Positions 13,312 through 27,400 of a stretch of DNA of 64,000 bases are shown piece by piece. A model generated the notes under the pieces. It was not told the DNA's origin, made no database searches, and worked only from the letters and a program-made list of their open reading frames with translations. Both the position numbers and the translations under genes were made by a program. The stretch spans positions 1,473,783 through 1,537,782 of the forward strand of contig JAFCMP010000035.1 in NCBI GenBank assembly GCA_017506865.1, given 5' to 3'. The stretch is from Tribonema minus (taxonomy: Eukaryota; Sar; Xanthophyceae; Tribonematales; Tribonemataceae). The first letter of the stretch is position 1, and the number at the start of each line of letters is the position of its first letter.

Positions 13312-16300
13312 ATGAAATTGTCATCTTGTCTTACCGCCGCCGTGATTGGTGTAGCATGCATCTCCGCCTCCGCTGCCGCTGCCTCCGCGTTAAATCTGCA
13401 ACCAGAGGCGGGGGGCATTGAGGGCGTTGAAGCGAGCGGCGCTGCCCAGCGCGCGCTGGCCAACGACAACGACGACACGATGATTCACGACACTAATCAA
13501 GTCGACGAAGATCGCAAGCTCCCGGGAGACGGTAAGTTTTCTGCAATCTACACCTGGATTTTTGAATCCTGGTAACTGGTGCTCCCGCATTAAATGTTCC
13601 GCATTTCGCTCAGTATGAAATCAAAGGCGAAGCAGCACGGCCTGCTGAGCCATGGCTACTAGGAGGTGTAATCAGTGAAACAGTGCGATCTGCTTGTGCT
13701 GGTACGCCTGGTACCTGATACCACCGCTCTTCTGCAGCAACGTGAAACAGAAGGCACCTGTCAGAGGTTGGGTTGAGGTTCACTGAGCACTTTACACAGT
13801 AATACACTAAAGAATGCCATTGGCCTTCTGAATCAGCTGGTGTACTTGACTTGCATAGCCAGACAACCTTGAATCAGGCTGCTGCTGCTTCTAATGTCGG
13901 TGGCACTTTTCACGCAATTGCGCTGGCAGTGCACTGATAGACAACACCTTGGTTGCTCAAGCCATCGCGGTCAGTGAAAGCTTAGGGTGTAGATGGCTGG
14001 AAGGGAGGGCAGATGGCTGCAAACTTTGAAAGCTAAGCAGCTCAATGCCGTTTCAGCAATTGACTGACCTCCGAGTTGGAACGGGGGGTGGAAGAACGCC
14101 ATCACTGCATGAAGCAATGTCGGCAGCTTCAAGTTGACGTTCCACATGTGACATCAAGGATACTTCTTGACTGCAGCAGCTCAGCAGGCTGCTGCAGCAG
14201 ATTCTGAAGTTTCGCGCACAGGATCATCATGATGTATCCGCTTCATTACTGAGTCCAGCTCGCGGAATCCGCCAACTGGACAAGCAGTACACACAATGCA
14301 GTGATAGATGCACATGTTCAACTTGTGGAGCCACTGCCAGTCAGGTCGCAGTGGGGATCAATCGGAGGTGAATCACATGCAGCAGATCGCTTTATGGTCA
14401 TCTTGTTTTGATCTCAGAGTACTGTGACACATGTAGGTCTGCAGTTGTGTTGTTCAATAACTGTCGCAGTAGGTTCAAAGTTTATAGCTTCGAAGTACTA
14501 CTTGCTAATGGAGTGAGGTGTTTCTTGCTGCACCCCCGCCGAACCACCGTGACTGCTGCCAGCGAGACCCGGCGTGCTGCCATAGTGATTATCGAACGTA
14601 AAGGTACTGCGTGCTTGTGCAACGTTGCTCAGCGAAAATCTGATTGGCGCTGTAGTCTCCTTTTTGAAATGGCTGCGGATCATGTCACCGTGATGTGCTC
14701 ACTGAGTCACCATACAGTACCTTGTGTGGCACATCGTTGTGCACCAATGCTTCCTGCGCAAAGTCTGCGCAGGGTCAACGGTAGGATGAGGGGTTAGAAG
14801 GGGGCGCGTGAGTCTGCTCCAAAGCGCATGAAAGCAAAACATCCACCTTGCGAATGCTGCATCTCCTGCATCTCACAATTATTCTGCAACATCTTGATGC
14901 AGCTTCTACATATTTGTCCCAAACATTGTCAACTTGAATGCCTTCCTTGAGAATCACGTGATATGCATGCCACTTTGCACGCTGTTGGCGCTTCAGCGCC
15001 TTCGTCCTTCGTACTGCAAAAAAGAACTTCATATTTACATGCAACACGCCACGTTTACCGGAGCCATCATAAACCCTTGAGTTTGCACGCTTCACAATTC
15101 TCCGGTATCCAGGGAAGAAGCTTACTAATAAGGCCCGCCGATTCCTGGACGCAGCCCCCACGAACCAGTTTGACCTGGGGCCGCAGTTCAAGAAGATTCA
15201 GAAGTTCAGGTGCGCGTGGCCCGATTCATCATCATCATGCAATTCGTGGCATGCCTAGCAAGTGCAGCCGGCACCTAGTAGTTCACTGCACGTTCTTGGA
15301 AGGCCCTGGGGTAGAAAGCAGTTGTGGAAGGAGTCCAAATACTAGTACTACTACAAGCTTGTGCTCTCTCCGGGCCCCGGCCGGGCCCTGCACTCAAGGT
15401 TTTACCTGAACCAGCTTAACGTGAACATCAACAAGTGGGAAGTGTAAGTAATGTGGCACACTTGTTGGTGAGCAGTTTACTTCCTGATACGGTTTAAACC
15501 CCTGGACCAAATTGTCATTGAATTTGGCGCTGAATGCTACGTCAACTGGGTGGGGGGCTCAGTTTGTGAATAATCTGCATGTGCGGAAGGCAACTTTTCA
15601 ATTGTCTAGTAAGTGTTCACTGATCAGAGGCGTTGTTCAGTTGGTGCTTCAGCGGCTAAGTGGGGAACGTCAGGCACAGTGGATATGACTGGTAGGTGCT
15701 CGCCACCCGTCCGTCCATGAAGGCAGCCAGGACCAGCGAGCACAAAGCACAGTTGACGCTAGCCTGAGGACAGCGCCGCAGGGCAGCAGTGCTCAGCATG
15801 TGCAGCAGTGCTCAATCTGTACAGCAGCAGTGCTCAGTCTGTGCTACAGCAGGAGTCCTCACTCAGTCTGTGCTGCAGCCATGCTCCGTGTTTGGTGGAG
15901 GCGTGCTCATAAGTGCACTCTGTGGAGCTGTGCTGCAGCAGTGTTCACTCTGTGCCGCAGCAGTGCTCATGCTGTATTGCAGCAGCGCTCACTCGTTGCA
16001 GCAGCAGTGCTCAGTCAGTGGTTTGTCGCCTCCGGGCTCTTCTTTTGTGAAACTGCTGTCCCATTGTGCGCGCTTTGTCAGGCGCCTGCTGCAGATTCCA
16101 GAACTGGGCACCGTGATGCTGCTGTCGCTTGAACTCCACCTTGAAACTGCGATTATAGGCTGTTGACCATGCTGCAGTCTAAGCACTGTCTGTTACTTTA
16201 TCATGCAACCTCGCGTAACTTGAAGCAAGAACAACAGACCACAGCAACATGCTTGGAAGTACTGTGCGCACACCTGCGCTATTGGAAGCAAGGCGGCAAG

Positions 16301-18021
16301 CGTGATCTAGCCTGATGTAAAGAGACATGCTCGCAGTTCGCTGCACGGAAGATCATACAGCACCTACAAGTCTTGAGGTGTTTGTCTACACCTTTAAAGC
16401 ATCATGTAAGCCTCTCGCCGTCAATCTGCCAGGTTATGAGTGCTGCATCATAATACTTATCTTAGGGTATTACTGCTGCACCACAAAATGTAGTACCCGC
16501 ATTAGTGTTTACTTACTCTATCGGCCTTTTTGCAGTCCTCAACAATGTGTGTAGTCCCATGACAACTGCTGTGGCCAAAAACCCACACTCAACACCCATA
16601 TGCCACTTACTCTCTGCGCCTGTAGGTGTCCGGGCAACAACTACATCATTGCGATGAACGGCACGGCCAACAAAGTGCTGAACTCGGTCACATCCTTCAA
16701 GTGCATGCCCTCGAAGAAGACAGTCAACGTCAGCATCGGAGCAACCACAAAGGGTCTTAACTTCACCGTCACGTCTGCGGCCGGTTTCAGGTATGTACGT
16801 ATTTGGTAGTGCTATGATACTTTGCGTAAGGCGATAGAGACTACTCTAAGTGCATCAGAGTTATGTAGTGAGACACGCAGTTTCCTCAAAGCAGTATAGG
16901 TGACCGTCAAGTACTGCACTCAGAGTTGCTGAGAACGCCAAAGGTTGAGCTATGAAGGCGATGGCCTACATCGGTGCGTGCAAGCAGGGCTGGGGTTGCA
17001 CTGTCAACGCCGTTTCCCAGTCAGCAATGCACGACTGTGAAGTAGGTGGTGAGGTTTAGTAGTGCACTTGCCATGCATCCGTGCAATCTTGTGAACTTCA
17101 ACATGTTCATAGCGTCAAAGACGAAGATCAGTCCTAGCATCAACGCAGCTAAGCAGGGCAGGATATTTTCAGAGGAATCGCCCCCAATACCCGTTTTGTC
17201 TACTGCAAGCGCCTCTCGCACTCCGCAGGTACAACACGTGTGCTACAGGTGGCGCATGAGCAGTTGCGGCAAGTGAGCAGAGCCCTTTTCATGCCTGTAC
17301 TTGTCAGCACCTGTAACGAAAGGACTGGTTAGGGCTGAAGCAGTGTTTGTCGGCATTCCACTTCACACAATGTAGTCGTGGCATCAAGCACATGAGCTTC
17401 TGGTGTGCTTCGCATAGCATTACGCTCCACAGCAGGATTGCTGCAGATGAATCTTGCCGCAGGGCACGTTTAGCCCGGAGATGATACTTGGACTCCTGTA
17501 CTTTACTGTACTATAGCATGTACGCACGCGAAGAGCCAAGATCGCCTTGCAAAATGTTGCTCGCAGCACTGATCTGCTCCAAACTTCGTATGACACATGT
17601 ACATGAAATTTCAACGATGGGTGTTGGAGGGCCCTGTGCAGCTACTTGCGCTCATGTGCTGTGCATCCTACGAGCAGGTCTTGAATCAGTTACCAATCAT
17701 TCGCAACAAATTGAGAGTCGCCAGGGGATTTCATGTGCTCACCGCAGTGAAGTGCTGTGCACTCTACTCATTAATCAATGAATTAATCACTTTAGAGTCG
17801 CCACGGGGCTTCTCGTCCTCACTGCAGTGATGATGCGATGTGCACTCTACTTCATGCGCAGGTCTTTCAAAGGCGGCTACAGCAGTAACGGCAACTTCAC
17901 GTCGAGCATCACCTTTTACAAGGACCGTCTGTTTGTAACAGCGGTCATGCCCACACTCGGGTCGCAGCAGAAGGATGGTACCGCTCTCTCGCCCTGGCTC
18001 TGCGATCAGGTGACCAACTGA
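13312..18021 (+). CDS. Secreted orphan protein, 5 exons, 214 aa
   Basis: Function unknown. Exons: 13312-13531, 15155-15209, 15399-15443, 16626-16790, 17862-18021. They total 645 nt, all with GT-AG borders and matching phases, ending in TGA. The first ~22 residues are a clear signal peptide (MKLSSCLTAAVIGVACISAS). An acidic, low-complexity linker follows to about residue 73. The remaining ~140 residues look like a folded beta-rich domain with four N-glycosylation sequons (N118, N141, N152, N173) and cysteines at 108, 133 and 209. No family was recognised. The gene is divergent from the GH26 gene, so the two may act together outside the cell, for example in wall remodelling; that is inference. 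The exon model is better supported than any function. Confidence 0.75.
15786..16030 (+). repeat. Imperfect minisatellite of CAGCAGTGCTCA units
   Basis: About ten degenerate copies of a unit resembling GCAGCAGTGCTCAGTCTGT lie in intron 3 of the secreted orphan gene. Spacing is irregular. Confidence 0.7.
17711..17850 (+). repeat. Duplicated segment next to the last exon acceptor
   Basis: A segment of about 56 bp beginning AGAGTCGCCA and ending GTGCACTCTACT occurs at 17711-17766 and again, diverged, at 17793-17850. The second copy ends a few bases before the CAG acceptor of the last exon (17862). Confidence 0.65.
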
Positions 18022-21000
18022 GCTGTCCTGCTTCGCAGTTCAAGAACTGGTTCTTGCTAGCTGTCAACAGCGTCAATTTGCAATCAGAAGTACATTTCCC
18101 ATCATGTCAAGAATCAATACGTACCAGCTTCTTGCCGTGGCTCGGCATTCATTTGACCAACTGAGCAAAGTGCCTTTTTCTGCCACAGTTGAAGTTTATT
18201 TAGCGATGGGGCCAAAAGCTATATAGGCGTTTGGCATACCGCTGAGCATCAGCAGGGTAAACCACGGCCAGTGCGGCAATGCAGTGGTGGAACTCACTAC
18301 ATGACTTGCATCGCTTGAAGCTCAACGAAAAGAAAAGAGGAGGGCTTCGCGAATTGCGGCCCCATGGTAGGCATGCGTGCACTGCTGCAGCCGTAGCCCT
18401 AGCGCCAGGGTTTCGGCCTGGAAGTACACAGTGTCCGCTACCACAGCGCAGGACCGACTCACAGAGGGAGCCATGCGCGTTGCGGTTGGAGTGTCGCTGA
18501 GCACTGTTGCAGCGCTGCTGTAGCGCTCATCTCACAGGTGTTTGCGATGGACCCTAACCCTGCTGAGCTGCTACGGTGCCGGCCCACCTACCAAGTGCCG
18601 AGATGTAGACCTAATTTCTGAGGGTTTGGTCAGGAACACAGTTGCAATTTGCAGTCTGCACCCTCGATCTGCATCAGGCAAGCGCTGCTGCAACCCTGAG
18701 ATTAGGGCCGAGGCTCTCAGCATGCGTGCTGGACGCAGTTGAGAATGTCACAGAGAGCACATGGTGAACTTGATTGGATGAGTATTGCTACAGTGGGAAC
18801 GTCACCACGTGGCAATGAGCGTGGCCCTCTACTTACCTTCTTTTCCCTTGCTCTCTCTGTCGCTGTGATCATGCATGGACATGTCAGCACTGTGGCTGTG
18901 GTGTCACATGGCGTACGCTGAGACAGAGTGCTGAGTGCATTACTGCAGAGACAGCTTGGGGACCAAGAAGGATGACCTCTGATGTTGCTGATGCGGCACT
19001 GCTGTTGCCTGAGTCACAAGTGCCTCTCTCATAAGAACATGACGGCCCCATGAGGCTGGGGTAGACAATGCAAGCATTCAAGGCCAAAGAACTTTACAAA
19101 TGATGTAAAATCGGACGTGAGATTACTCTCAACTGAGTTGGAAGCCTACCGTGAACATATCACACAGAGTAACACACAGCCCTGATCCCCCACCTCCGCC
19201 CAGTTCAAGACAAACCTTGAGAAACGCTGCGCGCTGGAAAAATAGCTGGACCGCTGCACACTTGACTGGCGCCAGTCCATCTCGAAGTCGCTCTTGCCTG
19301 CTGCTCACACTTCAACTTGAACTTGAACTGAAACCCTGCAGGCACCCGCCTTGCCGGCCTGTGGCTGAAGGGCAATACGGGCGGCGTGGTGGGGTTTGGC
19401 ACCATCTGCAGCGACGTCACAAACTAGTGACCTGCCAGCACAACTTCAACTGCAACTGCAAGCGCTGCCGTGCCGTAGGCAGTGACAAATCACTGGGCGG
19501 CTGCGGCAAGTAGTTGACACACTGGCGGCAGTGCTGCACCGCGTGACACAAGCGCATAGTTGGTGCCGCCGCTAGTTTTTGCATCATCAGGCCGTCCTCA
19601 CAACGCTGGTGGAAGTTGAGGTTTAAGTGCAGCGGTTTCAGCCAAAGCGGTAGTGCTAGCTCATGGCCTTTTTGACAGCCCACACTGCAAGCCCCAGGTG
19701 GGGGAATGCCACAAGGTCTCCCTTGCCAAAGGTTGCGCACTATGGCGTAACTGTCACTTTCCCTGTAAAAAGTGACGGTTGTAACTTATAAGGGCCCTGC
19801 CAAGTTGCCACAGTGTGGTATCAGCGCCCCCCCATCCATGGTCGAGTAACGCACACTACGCAACTCGTCTACAAGCAGGCGTGCGCAGCAGCCCTTACTT
19901 TTTTTCATTTACTTCTACTTCTATGAGGTTTGGCATCCAATCGCTGTTGCAGATGTTGACATCGCGGTGGGGTATTCCGCCTGCAAACAGCTTGAAAGGA
20001 TGCACAGTAAGCTTGTTTGGCGGGTTATGATGCTAATGTTGTCTGTGCGGAGCAGAATATATGCACTTGCAAGAGTAGCGATTAAAGTTACTTAGCGCAG
20101 ATTGATTGAGGAAGATCTTGCTCAATTGTTTCTGTGCGACGTGCCAGACGCTCTGCAGCATGCTCAGTATTCTTGGAGGTCGCCACAAGATGGGTGTCAA
20201 AATGTTGCGTTGTTGCAAGCATTACTATACACTTCAAAGACGCTTTTCATGTTGAAACCTGTGTGCGTGATGCAACGCCTAACAACAAGGCAATGCAGCT
20301 GGCCTTTGGCTGGAGTGGTGAATTGCGCGCTTACAAGTCAGTTATAACTAATACTTCTAACGCATTGGCTTGCCTCCCTGCACGAGCATAGCCGCTCGCT
20401 AGCCTGCTGTCTGCTCGCAAGACTTGCTTGTGTCAAGTGACTTTTGCATTTGCTTTACCACTGCAGCACGGGCACTACATGCTGCATTTTGCATTCTACA
20501 TTTGTCAACACGACATGCCATGTACAAGTAGCAGCCACCAAACAACCCTGTTGTTGAACATGACAAATATGGTCGCAAATCATCGTCGAAGACGCACGTG
20601 CAATGATCACACCGTTGCCCTGTGCACAGCACGCACTACACGCATCAGGGAAAAAGCAGAGGTGGCAGCACCACACTGATGTGCAGAAAGTCAGCAGAGA
20701 TGACATGTGCGCATCTACATTTACGCATGAAATGATCAAACAGGGATGTGAAAACACCTTCGGCGCACCGGCGCACAAAGGCAGAGAGAGCGTATGCTCA
20801 ACACGTGCCACGCTGCTTGAGCACAGGGCTGCCGCTGCTGCTGCTGCTAGCTTAACGGCAATGGCGGCAGTGCACCTTAACGGCGCATGCCTGCTACAGC
20901 GTCGTCACAGCCACAACCGATAAAACCGCTGCTCTCGCGAGTGCCCATACATGCGCAGACGACCCTAGGGTAGACTCCACTTTTTCTGCGAGCAGCAACA

Positions 21001-21409
21001 GCGGCGGCTGAAGGGGCGGGATAGGCAACACTTGGCGACCATACCCCGTGCGACTGCTCCCTCACCCAGACGACACGACATACACGAAAATGCACTGCTG
21101 ACACCACCCTCTTCCCGCTGCGGCAGCCTGCAAACGCCGCCGCAGCATCCATCCACCCCCACATTCCCCATTGAAATTGCGCGGCGCGGCTTTGAGCGTC
21201 AATGCATATGCGCTTCGTCTCTGAGGTAGAGTAGAGGGCGCCTACCTATGGGACTGGGAGCATGCCCAATGGTGACGGGTGGAGAGGTAACTAGGCATTG
21301 TGCAATCTCGCAAGCACACACGCCTGACCGTAATTCGACGGGGCTACGCTGGGGAAGCTATCCAATGGCGCTGGCCGTGGAACTGGCGCAGGTAGGTAGG
21401 TATCCGTCC
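18022..21409. other. Intergenic region between convergent genes, no gene recognised
   Basis: This lies between the 3' ends of the secreted orphan gene (plus) and the SET-domain gene (minus). Several open frames of 60-120 codons exist on both strands, but none resembles a known family or shows paired splice sites. TTCAACTTGAACTTG-like simple sequence occurs near 19311-19330 and 19440-19460. Confidence 0.45.
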
Positions 21410-24400
21410 TCAGTAGCAGACATCGTTGTCTGTGCTGCCATCCCAGACAAAGTCCGGTATATTGTTGTAGCGCAGCTGGCCCACGTGAATCAGTGCGTCT
21501 CTCCATGTCTGCGTTTCTTCACCGTCCGCACCGCAGAGTTCCGTTGCCGCAAGCCACCCCTGTTGTTGCGGAGGAATAAGGGTCACGGCGAAATCGTCAG
21601 CAGAGTAATATGGTTTGCGAACGGCGACTGATTTCAGATGATTGTGACTTCTTGTCATGTTTCGCTCCTGATGCAACTCTGAATGATTGTGACTCACACG
21701 ATGCGCTGATGTATGTATGTATTTAGGCGCACGCCACAACCGCAGGGTGTGGCAACAGCTCTCAACCATTTGCACACGTCATTCTTCTGACACTTGTAAG
21801 CTTGTGCACAATCGACTTGGCATGGATGGCTTGCGTCATCACCACAAACTTGCCACCACATGACTCCCTATTCAACGGCTTCACAGCATGATGCAGTTCC
21901 AGCGCGCCTGCCTGTACTGCATAGCACAGCTAACTCAGAGCACACGCACTACTGGACAAGCTGCCGCGCCGCATGATTGATGCGAGGAGCACCTGACATA
22001 AGCACACGTTGCCAGCCAAAAGTGGTATGCAACTCAACAGCTGCACGTCCATCATATTCAAGAACTTCACCTCTATCATCCACTTCAACTAACACATTGT
22101 GGCGTTCACTACTGAGCAACCTCAGCCTTTGAATGAACCAACACAAAGATGAGATTCCTCTGTTCAATGACTTCATACATGCGTCATGAATTCATGAATA
22201 CGAGACGCACCTGTCGTGCCCACACGGCGTGGTCCATGCTGGCCGGACACGTGCTGGAGATGATGGTGACAACATACTTCAGCAGCTTCAGCACCAGGCG
22301 GTCAACGCTGTCCACGCACAGAAAGCACCGGAGCACTGTCTCCGTGACCTGGCAGCAGCGAGCAGCAGAGGGTATGTATGACATGTGAGCTTTTGTATAT
22401 TACCGTGACTTGGCAGCAGCGAGCAGCAGGTGGTACGTATGATGTGTGAGCTTCAGCATACCGAGGCAATCAACGTTGTCCACACACAGAAAGCACCGGA
22501 GCACTGTCTCCGTGACCTGGCAGCAGCGAGCAGCAGAGGGTATGTATGACATGTGAGCTTTTGTATATTACCGTGACTTGGCAGCAGCGAGCAGCAGGTG
22601 GTATGTATGATGTGTGAGCTTCAGCATACCGAGGCAATCAACGTTGTCCACACACGGACAGCACCGGAGCACTGTCTCCGTGACCTGGCGGCAGCGAGCA
22701 GCAGGAGGTATGTATGATGTGTGAGCTTGAGTACACCGTATACCGAGGTGGTCGACGCTGCACACACGGAAAGCGCCGAAGCACTGTCTCCGTGACCTGC
22801 CAGCAGCGAGCAGCAGGGGGTATGTACAAAGTGTGAGCTTCTGTACATACCGTGACTTGACAGCAGCAAGCAGCGCGATGTACGCTTGACGTGTGAGCTT
22901 GAGTAGACCGCAACTTTGGTAGCAGCAGTGGGGGGTATGTATAATGTGTGAGCTTGTGTGTACTGCGGCTTGGCAGCAGCGAGCAGCAGGGGGTATGTAT
23001 CAGATGTGAGTTTGAGTATACCAAAGTGGCGCGCACAGAAACCACCGGAGCACTGTCTCTTTGACATGGCAGCAGTGCAGCAGGGTGAGGTATGCATGCA
23101 TGTATGACGTGTGAGCTTGTGCTTACTTAGGTAGTGAAGGTTGTCCACGCACAAAAAAGCACTGATGCACCGTTTGCAGCGAGTGCTTATGTATGGAGGC
23201 GTGAGCTTGTGTATACCAGGCTGCATGTGAGTTCACTGAAGCTGATATGACGCAGTGCACGATCAGCTATACAAGAGGTCAAGAAAGAATCTCTTGAGTT
23301 CACTGTACAACGAGAGTTCACTGAAGCTCATGCTTGACGCAGAGTGCACTACTTGGCATCAGCCGTACAAGAGGTCTAGAAGGATCGCTTGGTCTGGGGT
23401 ACAAGGCAAATGACACTGTACACACGCTGCAAACACTAGAGCCAGTCCCCAGAGCATTGTCGCAAGCAACCTAGCAACCTGCAAACAGGGGTGGCATAGA
23501 TGGTACTCAGCATCTTTTATCCATGAGGTCCAAAGAGACATGATCCACCGTCGTGTCTTGTAGACACATGCTTGTAGAGGCGTGATGCCTGCGGCACGCA
23601 AACTTTTGCCTGATATGTAACCATCACTTGTTGATGGAACTGCCACGCACCTTGAACAGGCTTGCCCGCAGCCACATTGCCTGCGGTGGTTGCACACCGA
23701 GGCTGTTGATGAACTTGTCGACTCCACACACAGTGCGGATGGCCAGCGTTCGATTTTCCTGCAAACAGGAACACCAATATGACGTGCACGTTAAGACATC
23801 AGATGCTTGTTGGCATTCGCATCGTGCGCGATGCAGGGTAGGGCAGGCGCACAGCAAGAACGGCGCAGGCTGCTGCAACCGAAAAGCCACAGACGATCAT
23901 CGAGCATCCAACGACTCGCTCTAGCCATATGAATGTAGGCACATTACTGGCGACCTCCCTGCATAACGGGGCTCTGCCACTCGCAAATTAAACCAAATAC
24001 GCGATGCTCTCGTGCTTGACCGTCAAAGCGACCGCTTACCCTACTTCAAGCCTATTTGGGCATGCCCCCACATGCGGCCTATAGGCCTATACACCTGCTC
24101 TTGCACAGTGAGCTCCGCCGTCTTCTCTGTCCCCCAGACTTCATCTTCAGCCCCAGGCACAGCTGTCGCTCTGTCGTTTTCCGTGGCCGCTGCGAGATTA
24201 CAGCGGCCACCACACCAGCCAAAACCTACACACTCTACCTGCATGATTGATGTTAAGCTGCAGGCCGCGCCGTGGCTCTGTCAACACTTATCACACGCTG
24301 CTGCCAGGCAGCGACCGCGCTAGCCATACCTACATACACTGCCTCCATACACACCTGATCTCATGCTGCGGGCTCCGTCGTGGCCCTGTCGGGACTGGTC

Positions 24401-27400
24401 ACGCGCTGACACGTAGTGGCCGCACTGCCATACCTACATACACTGATGTGCCAACCGCTCTAGCCATACCTACATGCGCACACCGCCTGCACACACACCT
24501 GATCTCGTGCTGCGGGCTCCGCCGTGGCCCTGTCGGGACTGGTCACGCGCTGCCACACGGGCGCAATGGAGTTGACAGCGTGTGCCATGAAGGCCTCTGC
24601 TAGGGAGCCTAGGCGTGCCTCAAAGCGGCAGCGCTCGCAGGCGCACGTGAAGGCGTCGCCGCTCATGCGCTGACGCTCTTGCAGCGTCGTCAGCACGTCG
24701 AAGTACTGGATCGTGACCTGGGGGGCGGGGGGGGGGGCGTTGGGGGGGATTCAACTGAGCTGAGAGTTGAGCGTGGGTGGGCACACGATTGAGAGTGATG
24801 TGGCGTGTGTAGGGGAGCGTGTTGAGGTGCAGCATTGTGAGAACGGAGAACGCTACATTGCTCAACATCGGCGCCTCCGCATGATCCGGCACACACTGTC
24901 TCTGATTAATGCCTAGGCATGGGTAGGTAGCCCACCGCATGAAGGTGCCGCCAATACAGTCACCATCGTTGCACCATCGCTGCCAGCTAGCTATCTTGCG
25001 CCTTGTGAATAAACACAGCACACAATCGCAGTCAGGGATCTTCACAACATTAGCGGAAGCTGATGACGCGATGCTATCATATCTGACGCTGATATGCTGA
25101 GCCAGCCTGGCATGCTCTAAAACGCAGATTTAAATAACAGCGGTCAACTGAAGTTGAAGTATGAAACTGCAAGTGCGACGCACCTCCTCCCCAGCCATGA
25201 TGGGTCGCGCAGCAGTGATGACCAGCGTGTTGCCCACAAACACCTGACGCAACAAGCGGCAAATGGTGACAAAGGTTCAGCAATGAACGAATGACGGTGC
25301 GTGCAGTGCACTTGGCTACAACTGTAGTTGTGTTCAGGAGGCAGGCCAGACAGTTGTCATGAATACATGTCCAACGGTGAACTGTCCAAACACAGGTGTT
25401 CATACAAAAGGCACAGAGAACTGCAAGAGCACATATCTCGGCATTTCATGCAGAGAGACGTCAATAGAGTGTGCCATGCCTGAGGTGTTGCCTTTAGTGC
25501 ACACCAACTCCAAAGTGCACAGGGTACTGCATGCGCACAAATGACCTAAATCCTCGGGGAGAAGCACATGAGTGCAGCATGTGGAGGCACTGCTTCTGCA
25601 CTGCAATGGTGATGCTCACTGCGACAGCGCAATGTGAACAACAGATGGGGTGAGCTGTCGTGTGCGTGTGATGCGCACATACCAGTGCTGTATACTTGGC
25701 AACGTTATACTGGTATCATTACTGAGTCACTCGTGGTCGCACGCTCACTTGCACTGCATGTTAGGCATCAACTGTATCATTGTGCGTGGATTATTGGGTA
25801 GGCGTTGGGTAAATATTGTTGCATCATCATTATCACCGCTGGGAGCAATAGTTCTGGCACTATTAGCCCTCATTGTCATTACCTGTGCCGCATTAGGCAG
25901 GCACGAGTGGTTGATGAGGCTTGGCAGCAGGTACAGCGCAGTGCTCCGCTGAATATGACTGCTGCTGCCATCACGCCGGTTCTGCACACGGTTTGCCTCC
26001 ACCACCTGTCAAATTGCAATGCAAATTTGCAAGACGGTGAGAATGTGCGTGATACAGTACATTTGTACAGGGCAGAATGCATCAGAGGATGGCTGCACAG
26101 TACATGTACACTACAGGTGAAGGCTGGCGAGGTACACGTGGACTCACGCAGTACAGTGGCTGCAGTACAGTACATATACAGTGCATGAGAAGGGTCATAT
26201 GGTATGTATGCATGCAGTAAAAGGCATGCACGCGCCTTGAACTATTGTCAAGACATCATGTCGAGGCAAATGTTGCTGATGCATGCAGCAGAGTATCGAC
26301 ACAACGCGCACACACACACCCTCTCTCCCACCACTTGAGACTACGTGATTGGTCCTGCGTGCCTACACTCTCTGTCCGTATGAAGCGATTGTACTGTGGT
26401 GCTGCCGCCACATTCTGCAGAGCCCACACAACCGCACGCCCACACTTGCCAGACACTTCCCCACATGTACGGATACACTTTTGCGCCATGCAGACACTGG
26501 TGCCGAAACACAAGAAGCCAAACTGTAAAATCCAGCTCCAAAACGATCAGCTACACGGCATGCAATGAGCCCTGCTCCTAGGTGCACAGTGACTGACTGA
26601 CCTTGGTGATTTGAGGTAGGTAGTATTGGCCGTAGAGGTACTCGTTGGGCCCTGGCCGCATGCGCCCTGACTCCACCTCAGCAAACGCGTTGTCGCTGCA
26701 AGGAGTAGCATGGCAGTGCACAAAAGCGAAGAGCGGCTTAGTGTCACGGCAATGTTGATGGCACAGTAGAAAGAGTGGAGAGAGACAATAGGCACATTCC
26801 ACACCGCAACAAATCAATCACAAACACTGCACATATCAAAAGCTCCCAGCGAATGCAGGTTCAAACGCCATAATTATCTGGTGGCTTTGACGGTGCACAT
26901 CCCACAAGCACCTTGATCATTTACTGGAACTGCATCGGACAATCTGCAGTAAGCAAAGCAAATTAGCACTCCCACTCCAAAGGCCGAATCGTCGATGATA
27001 CCGTCGTGAGCACTGCAGCACCGTGCACTGACTGTACAGGATGTCATGCGGTAGTGAGAGCTGCAGCAGTGTCACCTCTATAGTACTGCAACACCACTAA
27101 AAGTGCACTAACACCTGTACACGCGGTAATACGGTAGTGACTGCTGCAGTTGTGTGCTCTGAATCACCTGTAGAGGCGTATGTCCGGCGTGTTATCATTG
27201 TCATGGGAACCGCTGCCATCGCCCAGTGCCAACAGCCGCGGTAGCTCCAGGGGGCACGACCGCACCTGCACGCGTTGAGCGATGCCGAAGAAGAGTGAGT
27301 TTCATGTTGAACACATGACCGGTGATCAACTCCCATAGTCGGCATCTTTTGAGACAAATGGCAGCAGGCAGCAGCGCCTGGCATAGCGTAACATAGCATT

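Noticed and set aside
21949..22140. Minus frame ending HAARQLVQ as the last SET exon
   Set aside because: No acceptor gives the required phase 0 in that frame, whereas 21559-21410 has a pyrimidine tract, CAG acceptor and correct phase.
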